Assembly: GCA_019459455.1 (NCBI GenBank)
Contig: JAIBEX010000004.1
Location: 1 to 64,000 of the forward strand
Direction of reading: 5' to 3'
DNA from: Weeksellaceae bacterium
GTDB lineage: Bacteria; Bacteroidota; Bacteroidia; Flavobacteriales; Weeksellaceae
DNA: 64,000 nucleotides
Numbering within the stretch: the stretch's first letter is position 1; each line of letters opens with the position of its first letter. Under the pieces are notes generated by a model, which ran no database searches, was not told where the DNA came from, and saw nothing but the letters and a program-made list of their open reading frames with translations. The position numbers were made by a program, and so were the translations under genes. This document shows, piece after piece, positions 19,494 through 28,638 of this stretch.

Positions 19494-21215
19494 TCAGTCT
19501 AACTTAAGATCAGCTTTAACCTGATTGATTTTCTTATCCAGGATCACAAGTTTTTCTTTGAAGTCTTCTTCTGAAGCAACTGAATCCTTTACCGAAACAT
19601 AAAATTTTATCTTCGGCTCTGTTCCGGAAGGCCTTACGCAAACCTTGGTACCGTCTTCCGTATAATAAATCAAAACATTTGATTTTGGGATGTCATCCAT
19701 GACCGATTTTTTATTTTCGGATAGATTTAAAGAAGTCTGCTCCTGGAAATCCTTTACTTCGGCCACTTTTGAACCTGCGATCTGCTGTGGCGGATTTTCG
19801 CGGAAGTCTTTCATCATCTGCTGAATCTCCGCTGCGCCTTCCCTGCCTTTTTTGGTCACGTTGATGAGGCCTTCATAATACATCCCGATTTCTTTATAAA
19901 TATCAATCAGGTACTGGTACATGGTTCTGTTATTGGCTTTGCACCAGGCCGCTATTTCGCAGGCCAGGAGTATGGATCCGCAGGAATCCTTGTCCCGAAC
20001 GAAATCTCCGGTCATAAAGCCAAAACTCTCTTCGCCGCCACAAATGAATTTTTCACGGCCTTCGAAGTCACGGATCATCTTACCAATCCATTTGAAACCC
20101 GTGAGGCCGACTTTACAGTCTACGTCAAATTTATCGGCAATATCAAAGAAGACATCAGACGTCACAATCGTGGAGCCGATGAATTCTTTTCCGGTAATCC
20201 GTCCGGCTTTTTGCCACTGGCCCAGGATATAATAGGTTAATATGGTGTTGCACTGATTACCGTTCAGCAGCTGCATTTCGCCTTCCAGATTGCGGACGGC
20301 AATACCAAGCCGGTCGCCATCAGGATCTGTTCCGATAACGATGTCGCCATTTGTAATTCTCGCCAGGTCAATCGCCATTTCGAGGGCTGCCGGTTCCTCG
20401 GGATTTGGTGAAACGACCGTTGGGAAATTCCCACTGGGGATCATCTGCTCGCGCACCAAATCTATTTTTGTAAAGCCAGCTTTTTTTAAGGCCTGAGGGA
20501 CGGTGGTATAAGTCGTTCCGTGGATGGAGGTAAAGACGATGTTCAGGTTGTCGTATCCGGTCTTATCTTTCTGATATAGTGAATTTTCCATACACGCATC
20601 AATATAGACTTCGTCCTGCTCATCGCCAATCCATTCAATGAGGGCATCATTTCCTTCAAATTTGATTTCCTCAAACTTCACAGAATACACCTCTTTGATA
20701 ATGGCCTCGTCATGCGGCGGGACAATCTGTGCACCGTCGTCCCAATATACTTTATAACCGTTGTATTCCGGTGGATTGTGGGAGGCGGTGAGCACGATCC
20801 CGGCGTTGCATTTTTTGTCGCGCACGGTGAAGGAAAGTTCCGGCGTCGGGCGGTGCTCTTTGAAAAGCAGGACCCCGATCCCGTTTGCGGTAAGCACGTC
20901 GGCACACATTTTCCCAAACTCTTTGGAATTATTCCGCACATCATAGGCGATGGCAACCTTAATATTTCCCTCCGGAAACTGGGTATGTAAATAATTGGCC
21001 AGACCCTGGGTAGCCTGCCCGAGTGTATATTTGTTCAGGCGGTTGGTCCCCACGCCCATGATTCCGCGCATTCCGCCGGTTCCGAACTCCAATTCGCGGT
21101 AAAAGGAGTCTTCCAATTCATCAGAACCGGTATCAATCCAGGTTTGGATGGTGTTTTTCGTTTCTTCGTCGAAGGTATCGGTAAGCCAGAGTTTTGCTTT
21201 TTCTAAAGTGGTCAT
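19494..21215 (-). CDS. Phosphohexomutase (phosphoglucomutase/phosphomannomutase), 573 aa
   Basis: Interconverts hexose 1- and 6-phosphates. All four landmark motifs of the alpha-D-phosphohexomutase superfamily are present in order: the phosphoserine loop TASHNPPEYNGYK (about 147-159), the Mg loop GTDPDGDRLG, the sugar-binding GGEESFGF and the phosphate-binding RPSGTEPKIKFY near the C-terminus. The PGM2-like length and the GFKWIG element suggest glucose phosphate as main substrate, but mannose is possible. Confidence 0.93.
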   Translation of the reverse strand: MTTLEKAKLWLTDTFDEETKNTIQTWIDTGSDELEDSFYRELEFGTGGMRGIMGVGTNRLNKYTLGQATQGLANYLHTQFPEGNIKVAIAYDVRNNSKEFGKMCADVLTANGIGVLLFKEHRPTPELSFTVRDKKCNAGIVLTASHNPPEYNGYKVYWDDGAQIVPPHDEAIIKEVYSVKFEEIKFEGNDALIEWIGDEQDEVYIDACMENSLYQKDKTGYDNLNIVFTSIHGTTYTTVPQALKKAGFTKIDLVREQMIPSGNFPTVVSPNPEEPAALEMAIDLARITNGDIVIGTDPDGDRLGIAVRNLEGEMQLLNGNQCNTILTYYILGQWQKAGRITGKEFIGSTIVTSDVFFDIADKFDVDCKVGLTGFKWIGKMIRDFEGREKFICGGEESFGFMTGDFVRDKDSCGSILLACEIAAWCKANNRTMYQYLIDIYKEIGMYYEGLINVTKKGREGAAEIQQMMKDFRENPPQQIAGSKVAEVKDFQEQTSLNLSENKKSVMDDIPKSNVLIYYTEDGTKVCVRPSGTEPKIKFYVSVKDSVASEEDFKEKLVILDKKINQVKADLKLD

Positions 21216-21238
21216 TATTTCTGTGTATTAGTTAGGTT

Positions 21239-21259
21239 GGAAGACGGAAGCTGGAAGTT
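21239..21259. repeat. Short heptameric tandem repeat upstream of the phosphohexomutase gene
   Basis: Three consecutive seven-base units, GGAAGAC, GGAAGCT and GGAAGTT. The same GGAAGNN unit recurs in inverse orientation at 24636-24663 and again at about 33302-33323. Confidence 0.65.
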
Positions 21260-21321
21260 TGGTGAGGGTTTCATTAATTCCGCTCTGTCTATTAATATTG
21301 TTTTTATTCCCCCGTTTTCCT

Positions 21322-22023
21322 CTATTCAAGCATCTTGTTCTGCACATTGGCAGTCTTGTCAATCCGGAAAGCGCGGATCGGGTCGTTGTAATAAAGGAAT
21401 TTGGCCGTGTTCTTAATGCTTCCTTTCAGGGTGTCCTTCACATTCACCTCTGCATAATTTCCATTTCGGGAATCAATGTCCAGGTTCGTAATCATCCAGT
21501 AAGGTGCGATTAAATTGGCGGTATCCGCTATTTTAATTGTTGCCACCCCGGTTTTTCCCAAAAAGTTTGCGCGGCTCGTATTCAGGAGTTCCACTTCTGC
21601 CCTCCGGGAATTCACCGAGCCAATAAATTTAGCATTATCCTTTAGATTAAGACGGAAATTGTCGGTCTTTATTTCGCTGGATACATTCATTTCCACAGAG
21701 TCGGCAATGGAAATCTTCTCCATATTGTATTTGGAATAGATGGTGATGTTATAGAAATCGACCCCCGTTGTTTCGCGTTTTTCCTCAATCGTAAGCGTTT
21801 TATCTTTTACCGCTATCCTCAGATTGTCCATGATATTGGGATAGGTTTCCACATTCACAAAGTTGCCCGGAGCGCGGAGGTAAAATATCCGGAACTTACC
21901 TTTGAGGTCCAGACTGGTGAACTCTTCCAATTTAATGTCTTTGCTTTCTATAGCTCCTTTGGGAGCTATTTTGCCACAGGAAACTGCACTACAAACAAGG
22001 AAAAGATAAAATACATTCTTCAT
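21322..22023 (-). CDS. DUF2807 (putative auto-transporter adhesin head GIN domain) exported protein (233 aa)
   Basis: The N-terminal hydrophobic stretch ends VCSAVSCG, which resembles a lipobox around Cys16, so it is probably a lipoprotein. The rest is a right-handed beta-helix-like repeat pattern typical of DUF2807: LDLKGKFRIFYLRAP, then repeated short strands (KISIADSVEMNVSSEIKTDN, AKFIGSVNSRRAEVELLN). The role of the family is unknown. It is monocistronic between the mutase and the glycosyltransferase. Confidence 0.8.
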   Translation of the reverse strand: MKNVFYLFLVCSAVSCGKIAPKGAIESKDIKLEEFTSLDLKGKFRIFYLRAPGNFVNVETYPNIMDNLRIAVKDKTLTIEEKRETTGVDFYNITIYSKYNMEKISIADSVEMNVSSEIKTDNFRLNLKDNAKFIGSVNSRRAEVELLNTSRANFLGKTGVATIKIADTANLIAPYWMITNLDIDSRNGNYAEVNVKDTLKGSIKNTAKFLYYNDPIRAFRIDKTANVQNKMLE

Positions 22024-22106
22024 TTCATAATTTTAAGCTAAAGCCGCTGGCAAAGTCCTGTTATCACGTATCTTCAGCGCAGGCTCACCTGGGCTGTTCT
22101 AACCCG

Positions 22107-23057
22107 TTAGATCACTTCATCAATATTATAATTCTTGTGTTCCCGGTTCGTCCGTATAAGCATTTCGCCCAGGAAACCGGCGATGAAAAGCAGGGTTCCT
22201 AAAATCATCATGGTAAGCGCGATGAAAAACCAGGCGTTGTTGGTGAGTAAATGTCCATAAATCCCACGGGAAACATCAATCAGTTTTGAGATTCCCAGCC
22301 AGAGGGCAGAGAGAAAGCCGATGATGAACATTACGGTCCCGACGGCTCCAAAAAAGTGCATGGGTCTTCCGCCGAAACGGCTCACAAACCAGAGCGTGAC
22401 CAAATCCAAAAATCCGCGTACAAAACGCTCGGTCCCGAATTTCGAGGTTCCGTAAGGCCGCGCCTGGTGCTGGACCTCTTTCTCAGTAATTCTTCTGAAA
22501 CCAGCATTGGCAGCCAGAACCGGAATATACCGGTGCATATCTCCATATACATCTATGGACTTTACGACCTGTTTCTTATAGGCTTTGAGCCCGCAGTTGA
22601 AATCGTGCAGTTCCACCCCGGAAACTTTCCGTGCTGCGGAATTGAAGAGTTTTGAAGGCAGGTTTTTCGTCATCACATTGTCATAGCGCTTCTTTTTCCA
22701 ACCGGAAACAATGTCATAATTCTCTTCCTTCACCATCTGGTACAGCTCCGGAATCTCTTCAGGAAAATCCTGTAGATCCGCATCCATAGTGATTATCACC
22801 TCGCCGTTTGCACGTTCGAAGGCCGCATGAAGTGCCTGCGATTTTCCGTAATTGCGGGAGAAGCGGATCGCATGGATCTGGGGGTGCTGTACTTTCATGT
22901 TTTCTATGATGCTCCACGAAAGATCGGTGCTGCCGTCGTCCACAAACCATATTTCGTAAGACAGGTTTGCGCTGTTGCACACGGTGTTTATTCTGGAGAA
23001 AAGTTCTTCAAGTGATTCCTCTTCGTTCAGTAAAGGAATGATGATTGATAAGTTCAT
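22107..23057 (-). CDS. Glycosyltransferase family 2, GtrB/DPM1-like, membrane-anchored (316 aa)
   Basis: The N-terminal GT-A domain shows SIIIPLLNEEESL (4-16), FVDDGSTD (about 39-46), FSRNYGKSQAL and the metal-binding MDADLQDFPE (about 90-99). About residues 230-300 hold two transmembrane helices. This layout matches polyprenyl-phosphate sugar transferases (dolichol-phosphate mannosyltransferase/GtrB type) that charge undecaprenyl phosphate on the cytoplasmic face. Sugar and pathway are unknown. DUF4199 lies directly upstream, 23 bp away, and may be co-transcribed. Confidence 0.92.
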   Translation of the reverse strand: MNLSIIIPLLNEEESLEELFSRINTVCNSANLSYEIWFVDDGSTDLSWSIIENMKVQHPQIHAIRFSRNYGKSQALHAAFERANGEVIITMDADLQDFPEEIPELYQMVKEENYDIVSGWKKKRYDNVMTKNLPSKLFNSAARKVSGVELHDFNCGLKAYKKQVVKSIDVYGDMHRYIPVLAANAGFRRITEKEVQHQARPYGTSKFGTERFVRGFLDLVTLWFVSRFGGRPMHFFGAVGTVMFIIGFLSALWLGISKLIDVSRGIYGHLLTNNAWFFIALTMMILGTLLFIAGFLGEMLIRTNREHKNYNIDEVI

Positions 23058-23080
23058 TTATGTGGATAAAAGGGTAAAAA

Positions 23081-23656
23081 TTATTTTGTGGTACGCCCCC
23101 GGAAAAATGCTCCGAAAAACACCGATAAAATTAAGTAAAAAATCAGGATTGCAGCAAAGTAGGCCGAAAAAAGTCGGGGCGTAAGCATGTCCTTGTCTTT
23201 CACCCGTTCAGGTTCGAAACTCTGAATCCTCTCCTTGTATTTTCTTTCGAGTTCCTGTATATCTTCTTTATTGGCAAGAATTTTTTTTGATGATTCGTAC
23301 TCCTTGTTCAACTCTGACTTCTGCCTTTCCACGTACTGATAATTGAGCAGGTCTTTGGCATCGGGATCAATGAAGTTCAGGAACACAAACATGCTGAGAA
23401 CCGAGAGCAAACCGCCGATGAACATGGGGGTGAACGCTTTGCTGAAGGCCTCTTTAAATGAAATAATTCCTTTTTCCTTCCAGTAACTCCGGACCGAAAT
23501 ATAGGCGAAAACACAGTACAGAACCGGCAGTGCAAATGCATTTACAAGAAGGGACGTATTAAAATAATCAACACCGCTGATGTAATACACGGTGAAAAAA
23601 ATTAACATCGTGATAATGAATAAGATGATACCCAATGTGATCGGATTTTTAGCCAT
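23081..23656 (-). CDS. DUF4199 membrane protein (191 aa)
   Basis: Four hydrophobic helices (about 8-30, 36-53, 75-95 and 160-185) with a charged coiled-coil-like insert between the third and fourth (KSELNKEYESSKKILANKE and following). This is the layout of DUF4199, a Bacteroidota family of unknown function usually encoded next to a GT2 transferase, as here. It starts 40 bp from the oppositely directed SRP RNA promoter. Confidence 0.8.
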   Translation of the reverse strand: MAKNPITLGIILFIITMLIFFTVYYISGVDYFNTSLLVNAFALPVLYCVFAYISVRSYWKEKGIISFKEAFSKAFTPMFIGGLLSVLSMFVFLNFIDPDAKDLLNYQYVERQKSELNKEYESSKKILANKEDIQELERKYKERIQSFEPERVKDKDMLTPRLFSAYFAAILIFYLILSVFFGAFFRGRTTK

Positions 23657-23667
23657 AAATTAAATTA

Positions 23668-23700
23668 TTGTTTTAAATTTTATAAAATTTTGTATATTTG
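23668..23700 (+). promoter_or_regulatory. Promoter of the SRP RNA
   Basis: TTG at 23668-23670, 22 bp, then TATATTTG at 23693-23700, matching the Bacteroidota consensus. The RNA begins about four bases later. Confidence 0.75.
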
Positions 23701-23703
23701 CAC

Positions 23704-23798
23704 CGGCAAGTCCTACACAACCAGCTCCTGTGACTCCTCCAGGGTGGGAACGCAGCAAAGGTAAACGGTTGTAGCGGTGTGATGTAGATCGCTTGCCA
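23704..23798 (+). ncRNA. ffs: Signal recognition particle RNA, small bacterial type
   Basis: GGCAAG (23705-23710) pairs with CTTGCC (23792-23797) to close a long hairpin of about 95 nt. At the tip, CTCCAGGGTGGGAACGCAG followed by CAAAGG forms the conserved domain IV, with the symmetric internal loop bound by Ffh. Strong promoter before, T-run (ATTTTTTTATTT) directly after. This is the usual small SRP RNA of flavobacteria, needed for co-translational membrane targeting. Confidence 0.88.
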
Positions 23799-23809
23799 TT
23801 TTTTTATTT

Positions 23810-24490
23810 CTATATTTCAAAGATTTCGCCCAGTTGCGGCAATACCAGTTCAACTCCTTTTTTGTCAAAAATGCTTTTGGCCACTTCGTGGTCTATTTTT
23901 ATTGGTTCAAAGGTGTCAAAATGACATCCAATCACTTTCCCTGTTTTCAGCAGTTCCGAAGCCGCAAAACCTGCTTTAGTTGCGCACATGGTATAATGTG
24001 AACCAACAGGCAGTATCGCCAGGTCTATAGGTCCATACAAATGTGGGAAGAGTTCCATATCCGCCATAACGCCGGTATCGCCTGCGAAATACACATTCCT
24101 GCCGGGCAGTCTGAACATATAACCGCAGGGCTGGCCGCCGTAGGTGCCGTCCGGAAAAGAACTTGTATGACTTGCCGGGACCATTGAAATCTTCAGGTCA
24201 TCCACCTTTGCCGACCCTCCAAAATTAAGGTCAATGGAGTTTGGATGCGCATAGTATCCGCAAATCTCAGGCTGTGCAATGATCTTTGCGTTGGGATGGT
24301 GCTGTAAGACTTCTTTCACATCAGCCGTGTGGTCGCCGTGTGCATGCGTGATGAGCACGTAATCAATTTGCTGTGCTGTGATATCAAACCCAGACTGCTC
24401 CTTCCCGAAATTATAAAAAGGGTCCGATAAAATATTTTTTCCTTTGTAGGTGAACAAAAAACAGTTTTGTCCGAGGTACCGTATCTTCAT
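23810..24490 (-). CDS. Metallo-beta-lactamase-fold metal-dependent hydrolase, UPF0173-like (226 aa)
   Basis: The zinc motif THAHGDHTAD (HxHxDH) lies at about 47-56, with ILSDPF before it, FAGDTGVM in the middle and a terminal CHFDTFEP. These match UPF0173 (YtkL-like) hydrolases of unknown substrate. The ATG at 24488-24490 (MKIRYLGQNC) is preferred over the frame start at 24529, which adds 13 unconserved residues. It lies downstream of menA, 177 bp away, separated by a seven-base repeat tract, so shared transcription is uncertain. Confidence 0.85.
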   Translation of the reverse strand: MKIRYLGQNCFLFTYKGKNILSDPFYNFGKEQSGFDITAQQIDYVLITHAHGDHTADVKEVLQHHPNAKIIAQPEICGYYAHPNSIDLNFGGSAKVDDLKISMVPASHTSSFPDGTYGGQPCGYMFRLPGRNVYFAGDTGVMADMELFPHLYGPIDLAILPVGSHYTMCATKAGFAASELLKTGKVIGCHFDTFEPIKIDHEVAKSIFDKKGVELVLPQLGEIFEI

Positions 24491-24635
24491 TTTTAAAACT
24501 ATATTAAATTTACAACTATCAGCGTTCAAGCTCCTTCATCAGATAAGGTTACTACGGAACGTATCTGAAGATTACTTCTTTTATCTCCACAGCTCCTGTT
24601 CCTAAAGAACAAAAACTTCTTCCGTTCACTTTCCG

Positions 24636-24663
24636 AACTTCCATCTTCCAACTTCCATCTCCC
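24636..24663. repeat. Heptameric tandem repeat between menA and the metallo-hydrolase gene
   Basis: Four consecutive units on the plus strand: AACTTCC, ATCTTCC, AACTTCC and ATCTCCC. On the other strand these read GGAAGNN, the same unit as at 21239-21259. Confidence 0.75.
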
Positions 24664-24667
24664 CCTC

Positions 24668-25600
24668 TTAAAAGTAATTCAGCCCAAAAGCCACCATCAG
24701 ACTCATGACCAAAGTCAGAACACCGATCTGCTTCAGGAAGGGGTCCAGTTCCTTCGGGTCCTTCACCTGCATGATCCTCCTGCGTACCGCCATCAAGGGG
24801 AACATCAGAATAAAGAAGATAAAGGCATAGTAATTACCCTTCGTATGTAGTCCGTTCATCATCATAAAAACCAGGATCAACAGTAAAGGAAGCTGGAGCA
24901 GGATGATTTCGTAGACCATGGCTTTTTTGAATCCCAGACGGAGGGCCAGTGTTTTCTTTCCGCTGAGTGCATCGCTCTCGATATCGCGCATGTTGTTAAG
25001 ATTCAGCACGGAGGCACTCAACATCCCGATGGCGGTTGCCGGCAGCAGCATGTCCCAGTGAAAGGTTTTGGTAAATAGGAAATAACTCCCGCAAACCGAC
25101 ACGAGACCGAAAAAGATGAAAACGAAGACATCACCCAAACCAAGATACCCGTAAGGTTTCTTTCCCACAGTATACCCTACTGCGGCAAGGATACAGGCGA
25201 TTCCGAGACCTACAAAGATGTAGAATTCGTTCATGAGGTTTTCCCGGAAAAAGGCAAGGTACAGGAGTGCGACAGTCGCGATAAGTGACAGCACCACAAA
25301 AAGGATCACTGCATTCCGCATCTGCAAAGCCGTAATCCTGCCGGAAGCCACGGCCCGCTGTTCCGCTTCGTTTGCCCTGAGCTTATCCGTGCCTTTGATT
25401 CCGTCGCCGTAATCATTCGCAAAATTGGACAGGATCTGGTAAAGCAGCGTTACCAGAAGGGCAACTAAAAAGATCCTCCAGTCCCAGGTTCCACCCTCTT
25501 CCAGAATCCGCCATCTTGCAATGAAGGAACCTACAATAATTCCGCTCATTGAGAGTGGTAAAGTGCGCAGCCTTGCGGCCTTAATCCAATCGTTCATCAA
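24668..25600 (-). CDS. menA: 1,4-dihydroxy-2-naphthoate polyprenyltransferase (MenA)
   Basis: An inner-membrane UbiA-family enzyme that prenylates DHNA to demethylmenaquinone. The two Asp-rich motifs are present: NFANDYGDGIKGTD (about 61-74) and NNMRDIESDALSGKKT (about 198-213). Eight to nine hydrophobic helices fill the 310 residues. It is last in a minus-strand cluster, menB, two bPH2 proteins, menA; methylation to menaquinone must be encoded elsewhere. Confidence 0.95.
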   Translation of the reverse strand: MMNDWIKAARLRTLPLSMSGIIVGSFIARWRILEEGGTWDWRIFLVALLVTLLYQILSNFANDYGDGIKGTDKLRANEAEQRAVASGRITALQMRNAVILFVVLSLIATVALLYLAFFRENLMNEFYIFVGLGIACILAAVGYTVGKKPYGYLGLGDVFVFIFFGLVSVCGSYFLFTKTFHWDMLLPATAIGMLSASVLNLNNMRDIESDALSGKKTLALRLGFKKAMVYEIILLQLPLLLILVFMMMNGLHTKGNYYAFIFFILMFPLMAVRRRIMQVKDPKELDPFLKQIGVLTLVMSLMVAFGLNYF

Positions 25601-25664
25601 TACTTTTTTTTAATTTTTACTTCAATCCCGGCTACTGCCACTGCGGCGAGCCGGTTTGCATATC

Positions 25665-27170
25665 CTACATCCAGCCTTTTTGTGAACTTTCCACCCTGTA
25701 AAGACTGTAGTTTACCAGCGCCTTCAGTTTTTCATAACCCGTGCTTTTGAAGGAAATCCTTCCGCCGGCGGTATAAAAATGTACCGCTCCCAGGTCGCTC
25801 CTTTTCTGCCAGAAATACTGCGAAAGTCTCACGGCCTGTATTTTTTCGGTCTCTATGGTCTTCTTCCCGATATCCCAGATTCCCGACTGCACCGCAAGGA
25901 AATCTTCATTATAAAACAAACGGCTGTTCCGGAAGGAAAAGATCAGCATCACTTCTGCAGAAACAAAATACAGGAGTATCAGCCAGAAATAATTTCCCAT
26001 AAACGGCCTGGCAAAAATACTGATGATCACCGGAATAATGATGAAGATCATATGACCGATCACCAGTTTCCGCAGGTTGGGTTTCAGCGAATGTTCGAAA
26101 CGGGGTATGCATTTCCAGATAAACATGACCAGCTCATTTTTCTCCTCTGTGCTGCATCCGGGTATGGTATTGTAGCTGTCTTTATGATGTTCGTCGCCCG
26201 AAATCTGGCTGATCCGGAGCTGCATGACATTCACTTTTTTCTGAAGGAAATTCTGTATTTCCGTAATCATCTGAACCTTACGTCTGCCGATGATGGCATT
26301 TTTTGAATTCAGTAAGCCATATTCCAGGGAAAGCCGGTCTTCCCGCTTCAGAATTTTCATTCCGAAATAAATGAAGAGGTTCAATATCAGGTTCACGATT
26401 ATCGCGAGGACAAATAAAGCGCAAACCATGACGAAAATGGGGATCAACGGCAGGGCCTGCATAAGACCCGTATCAATGACTTCTTCCCTGTCGAAGATGA
26501 AGTCCTCCAGGGTCTGCCCACGGAGAAATTCTATGGCATTGTGCCCTATATAGAAAGCAAATCCGACCAGTGCGGCAAAACTTTTCAGGTAATTTGCCGT
26601 AAGACCATATTTTACGAGGGAAGCCACTGAAATTCTGATCTCTTCTCCCCTTTCCTGAGGCACACCGGAGGGTAAACCGTTCAAATCAACATCGGCTGTG
26701 GTTCTGTTTTCAAGCAGATAATTCTTTAAATCCACCGCATTCCCGTAAGAGATTGCATTTACGGTCACTTCCTTCTTATCGCTTCCCGGGGTGTCAATTT
26801 CCAGTTTGTAGATCTTAAGCAATTTGTGAATGAAGGGTTGGTTGATGTTAACCTCCTGAATTTTGTTTTTTTCAATGCTGACCTTCTTTCTGTTGATGAT
26901 CCCGCTGCTGATGATGAGCTCACCGGTCTGCGCATTAATGAAATAGGAGAAGTTGCGGTACTGCAACCAGGAAATGACGGCCATGAAAACGAAAACAACC
27001 GCCGTACCCAGAATAAAAAGGAGATAGCCCTGGGTATCCCTTCCTTTGATGAAGAAAAGAACATACATGGGCCAGGCCGCTTTCAGGAACTTTCCGAAAT
27101 TGATCAGCGTAAGCAGCAGTATCCCGATTTCAGACTGGCGTTGTGGTGTTGTAAAGGGACTACTCTTCAT
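25665..27170 (-). CDS. Membrane-flanked bacterial PH (bPH2/DUF304) domain protein, YdbT-like (501 aa)
   Basis: Three bPH2-type units embedded among about six to eight transmembrane helices. Each unit shows a SGIINRKKVSIEKNKIQEV-like strand pair (near 70), a later LLNSKNAIIGRRKVQMITEIQN and a C-terminal QSGIWDIGKKTIETEKIQAV. Such proteins (YdbT type) reside in the inner membrane; the role is unknown, and in some bacteria they protect against antimicrobial peptides. The ATG at 27168-27170 (MKSSPFTTPQ) overlaps the stop of the upstream YdbS-like gene by 11 bases. An in-frame extension to 27374 runs antiphase through that gene and is rejected. Confidence 0.82.
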   Translation of the reverse strand: MKSSPFTTPQRQSEIGILLLTLINFGKFLKAAWPMYVLFFIKGRDTQGYLLFILGTAVVFVFMAVISWLQYRNFSYFINAQTGELIISSGIINRKKVSIEKNKIQEVNINQPFIHKLLKIYKLEIDTPGSDKKEVTVNAISYGNAVDLKNYLLENRTTADVDLNGLPSGVPQERGEEIRISVASLVKYGLTANYLKSFAALVGFAFYIGHNAIEFLRGQTLEDFIFDREEVIDTGLMQALPLIPIFVMVCALFVLAIIVNLILNLFIYFGMKILKREDRLSLEYGLLNSKNAIIGRRKVQMITEIQNFLQKKVNVMQLRISQISGDEHHKDSYNTIPGCSTEEKNELVMFIWKCIPRFEHSLKPNLRKLVIGHMIFIIIPVIISIFARPFMGNYFWLILLYFVSAEVMLIFSFRNSRLFYNEDFLAVQSGIWDIGKKTIETEKIQAVRLSQYFWQKRSDLGAVHFYTAGGRISFKSTGYEKLKALVNYSLYRVESSQKGWM

Positions 27171-27780
27171 CAGCAGCAGATGGTTTAGCGGGTTCCACTT
27201 CCGCAGCAGCAGGACTGGCAGGTTGGGCAGTTCTTTCGGGTGGCAGCGTGTTGTCATCTTCCAACTTTTCCTCATCAATTTTGGTGAGGATGAGTTGGTT
27301 GAAGTTCTCGGCAACCTCCTTTGGCAGGCCATTGATCGTAAGGTCCGAACCTCCGGCCCCGGCTGTGAATACACTTACGGACTTCAGGCCCAGGGAGCGG
27401 GACAGCCAGCCTTCCTCCAGCGCAGTGTGCTGGATTCTGTTGAACGGAATGATGATGATGTTTCTCCGCATCAGACCGAATTGGTAAATGATGTCCTTTT
27501 CCCGAATGGCATATTTGCGCTGGAAAAAGGCCGCATACTGATAAGCAGCATTGAATACCATTAAAAGGACCACCACTCCAGGCAGCGCCCATGCACTTTC
27601 ACCTAAGAACCCGCGAAGGAAGTAATACCCAACTCCGGCAGCCGTAAAAAGAATGACGGCGAATACCGCGATGTTCAGGAAAACAACCTGCAGATATTTT
27701 CGGGAAACGGAACGCAGTTCGATCTCCTCAAATCTTGGGAGATCATGCTCCAGTATCGGGTCATTTTGAAAATCCGGCAT
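27160..27780 (-). CDS. Membrane-flanked bacterial PH (bPH2/DUF304) domain protein, YdbS-like (206 aa)
   Basis: Two hydrophobic helices (about 32-52 and 57-77) followed by one bPH2 domain with IREKDIIYQFGLMRRNIIIIPFNRIQH in outline and LKSVSVFTAGAGGSDLTI. The tail is acidic, proline- and alanine-rich. It is the short partner of the YdbT-like protein with which it overlaps, so the two very likely act as a pair. It starts 18 bp downstream of the menB stop. Confidence 0.82.
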   Translation of the reverse strand: MPDFQNDPILEHDLPRFEEIELRSVSRKYLQVVFLNIAVFAVILFTAAGVGYYFLRGFLGESAWALPGVVVLLMVFNAAYQYAAFFQRKYAIREKDIIYQFGLMRRNIIIIPFNRIQHTALEEGWLSRSLGLKSVSVFTAGAGGSDLTINGLPKEVAENFNQLILTKIDEEKLEDDNTLPPERTAQPASPAAAEVEPAKPSAADEE

Positions 27781-27798
27781 TCCTTATCTGTTTTTTTG

Positions 27799-28638
27799 TT
27801 ATGAAATCCACTGGTTTTCACCAAAATCAGGTTTTCTTTTTTCCAGAAAGGCGTTCCTGCCCTCTTTGGCTTCATCGGTCATATAGGCAAGACGGGTGGC
27901 TTCGCCCGCAAAAACCTGCTGGCCTACCATTCCGTCGTCGGTAAGGTTCATTGCAAATTTGAGCATGCGGATGGACATCGGGGATTTCCCCAATATTTCC
28001 TGCGCCCACTCATAGGATGTTGCTTCAAGTTCAGCATGGGGGATTACCGCATTTACCATTCCCATGGCTTCTGCTTCCTTAGCAGAGTAATTCCTTCCGA
28101 GGAAGAATATTTCACGTGCTTTTTTCTGTCCGACCATCTTTGCGAGGTAAGCGGAACCATAGCCTCCGTCAAAACTCGTCACGTCGGCATCGGTCTGTTT
28201 GAAGATGGCATGCTCCCCGCTGGCCAGAGTCAGGTCGCAAACCACGTGCAGGGAATGGCCGCCGCCTACGGCCCAACCGTTTACCACGGCGATCACTACT
28301 TTGGGCATAAAGCGGATCAGCCGCTGGACTTCCAGGATGTTCAGCCGGTGCCTGCCATCGTCGCCAACGTATCCTTTTTCGCCACGGGCTTTCTGGTCAC
28401 CGCCGCTGCAGAAGGCATGACCTCCGTCCTTCGGGCTCGGACCTTCGCCGGTGAGCAAAACAACCCCTACTGAAGCATCTTCGGAAACGTGATAAAAGGC
28501 ATCATACAATTCAGAAGTGGTTTTGGGTCTGAACGCATTCCGCACTTCAGGTCTGTTGAAGGCAATTCGTGCTACCCCACCGGATTTTTGGTAGGTGATA
28601 TCTTCGTATTCTTTTACAGTTTTCCAGTCTGGCTTCAT
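27799..28638 (-). CDS. menB: 1,4-dihydroxy-2-naphthoyl-CoA synthase (MenB)
   Basis: A crotonase-fold enzyme that closes the naphthoate ring from o-succinylbenzoyl-CoA. Visible are RPEVRNAFRP (29-38), the oxyanion-loop GGHAFCSGGDQKARG (about 72-86), VNGWAVGGGHSLHVVCDLTLAS and TSFDGGYGSAYLA, which carries the MenB-specific Tyr. 279 aa is typical. It leads the cluster ending in menA. Upstream is the decayed island at 28639-29706. Confidence 0.96.
   Translation of the reverse strand: MKPDWKTVKEYEDITYQKSGGVARIAFNRPEVRNAFRPKTTSELYDAFYHVSEDASVGVVLLTGEGPSPKDGGHAFCSGGDQKARGEKGYVGDDGRHRLNILEVQRLIRFMPKVVIAVVNGWAVGGGHSLHVVCDLTLASGEHAIFKQTDADVTSFDGGYGSAYLAKMVGQKKAREIFFLGRNYSAKEAEAMGMVNAVIPHAELEATSYEWAQEILGKSPMSIRMLKFAMNLTDDGMVGQQVFAGEATRLAYMTDEAKEGRNAFLEKRKPDFGENQWIS

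Noticed and set aside
27171-27374. N-terminal extension of the YdbT-like protein to 569 aa
   Set aside because: The 68 extra residues are antiphase to the YdbS-like gene and have no membrane-protein character; the ATG at 27170 fits the family.
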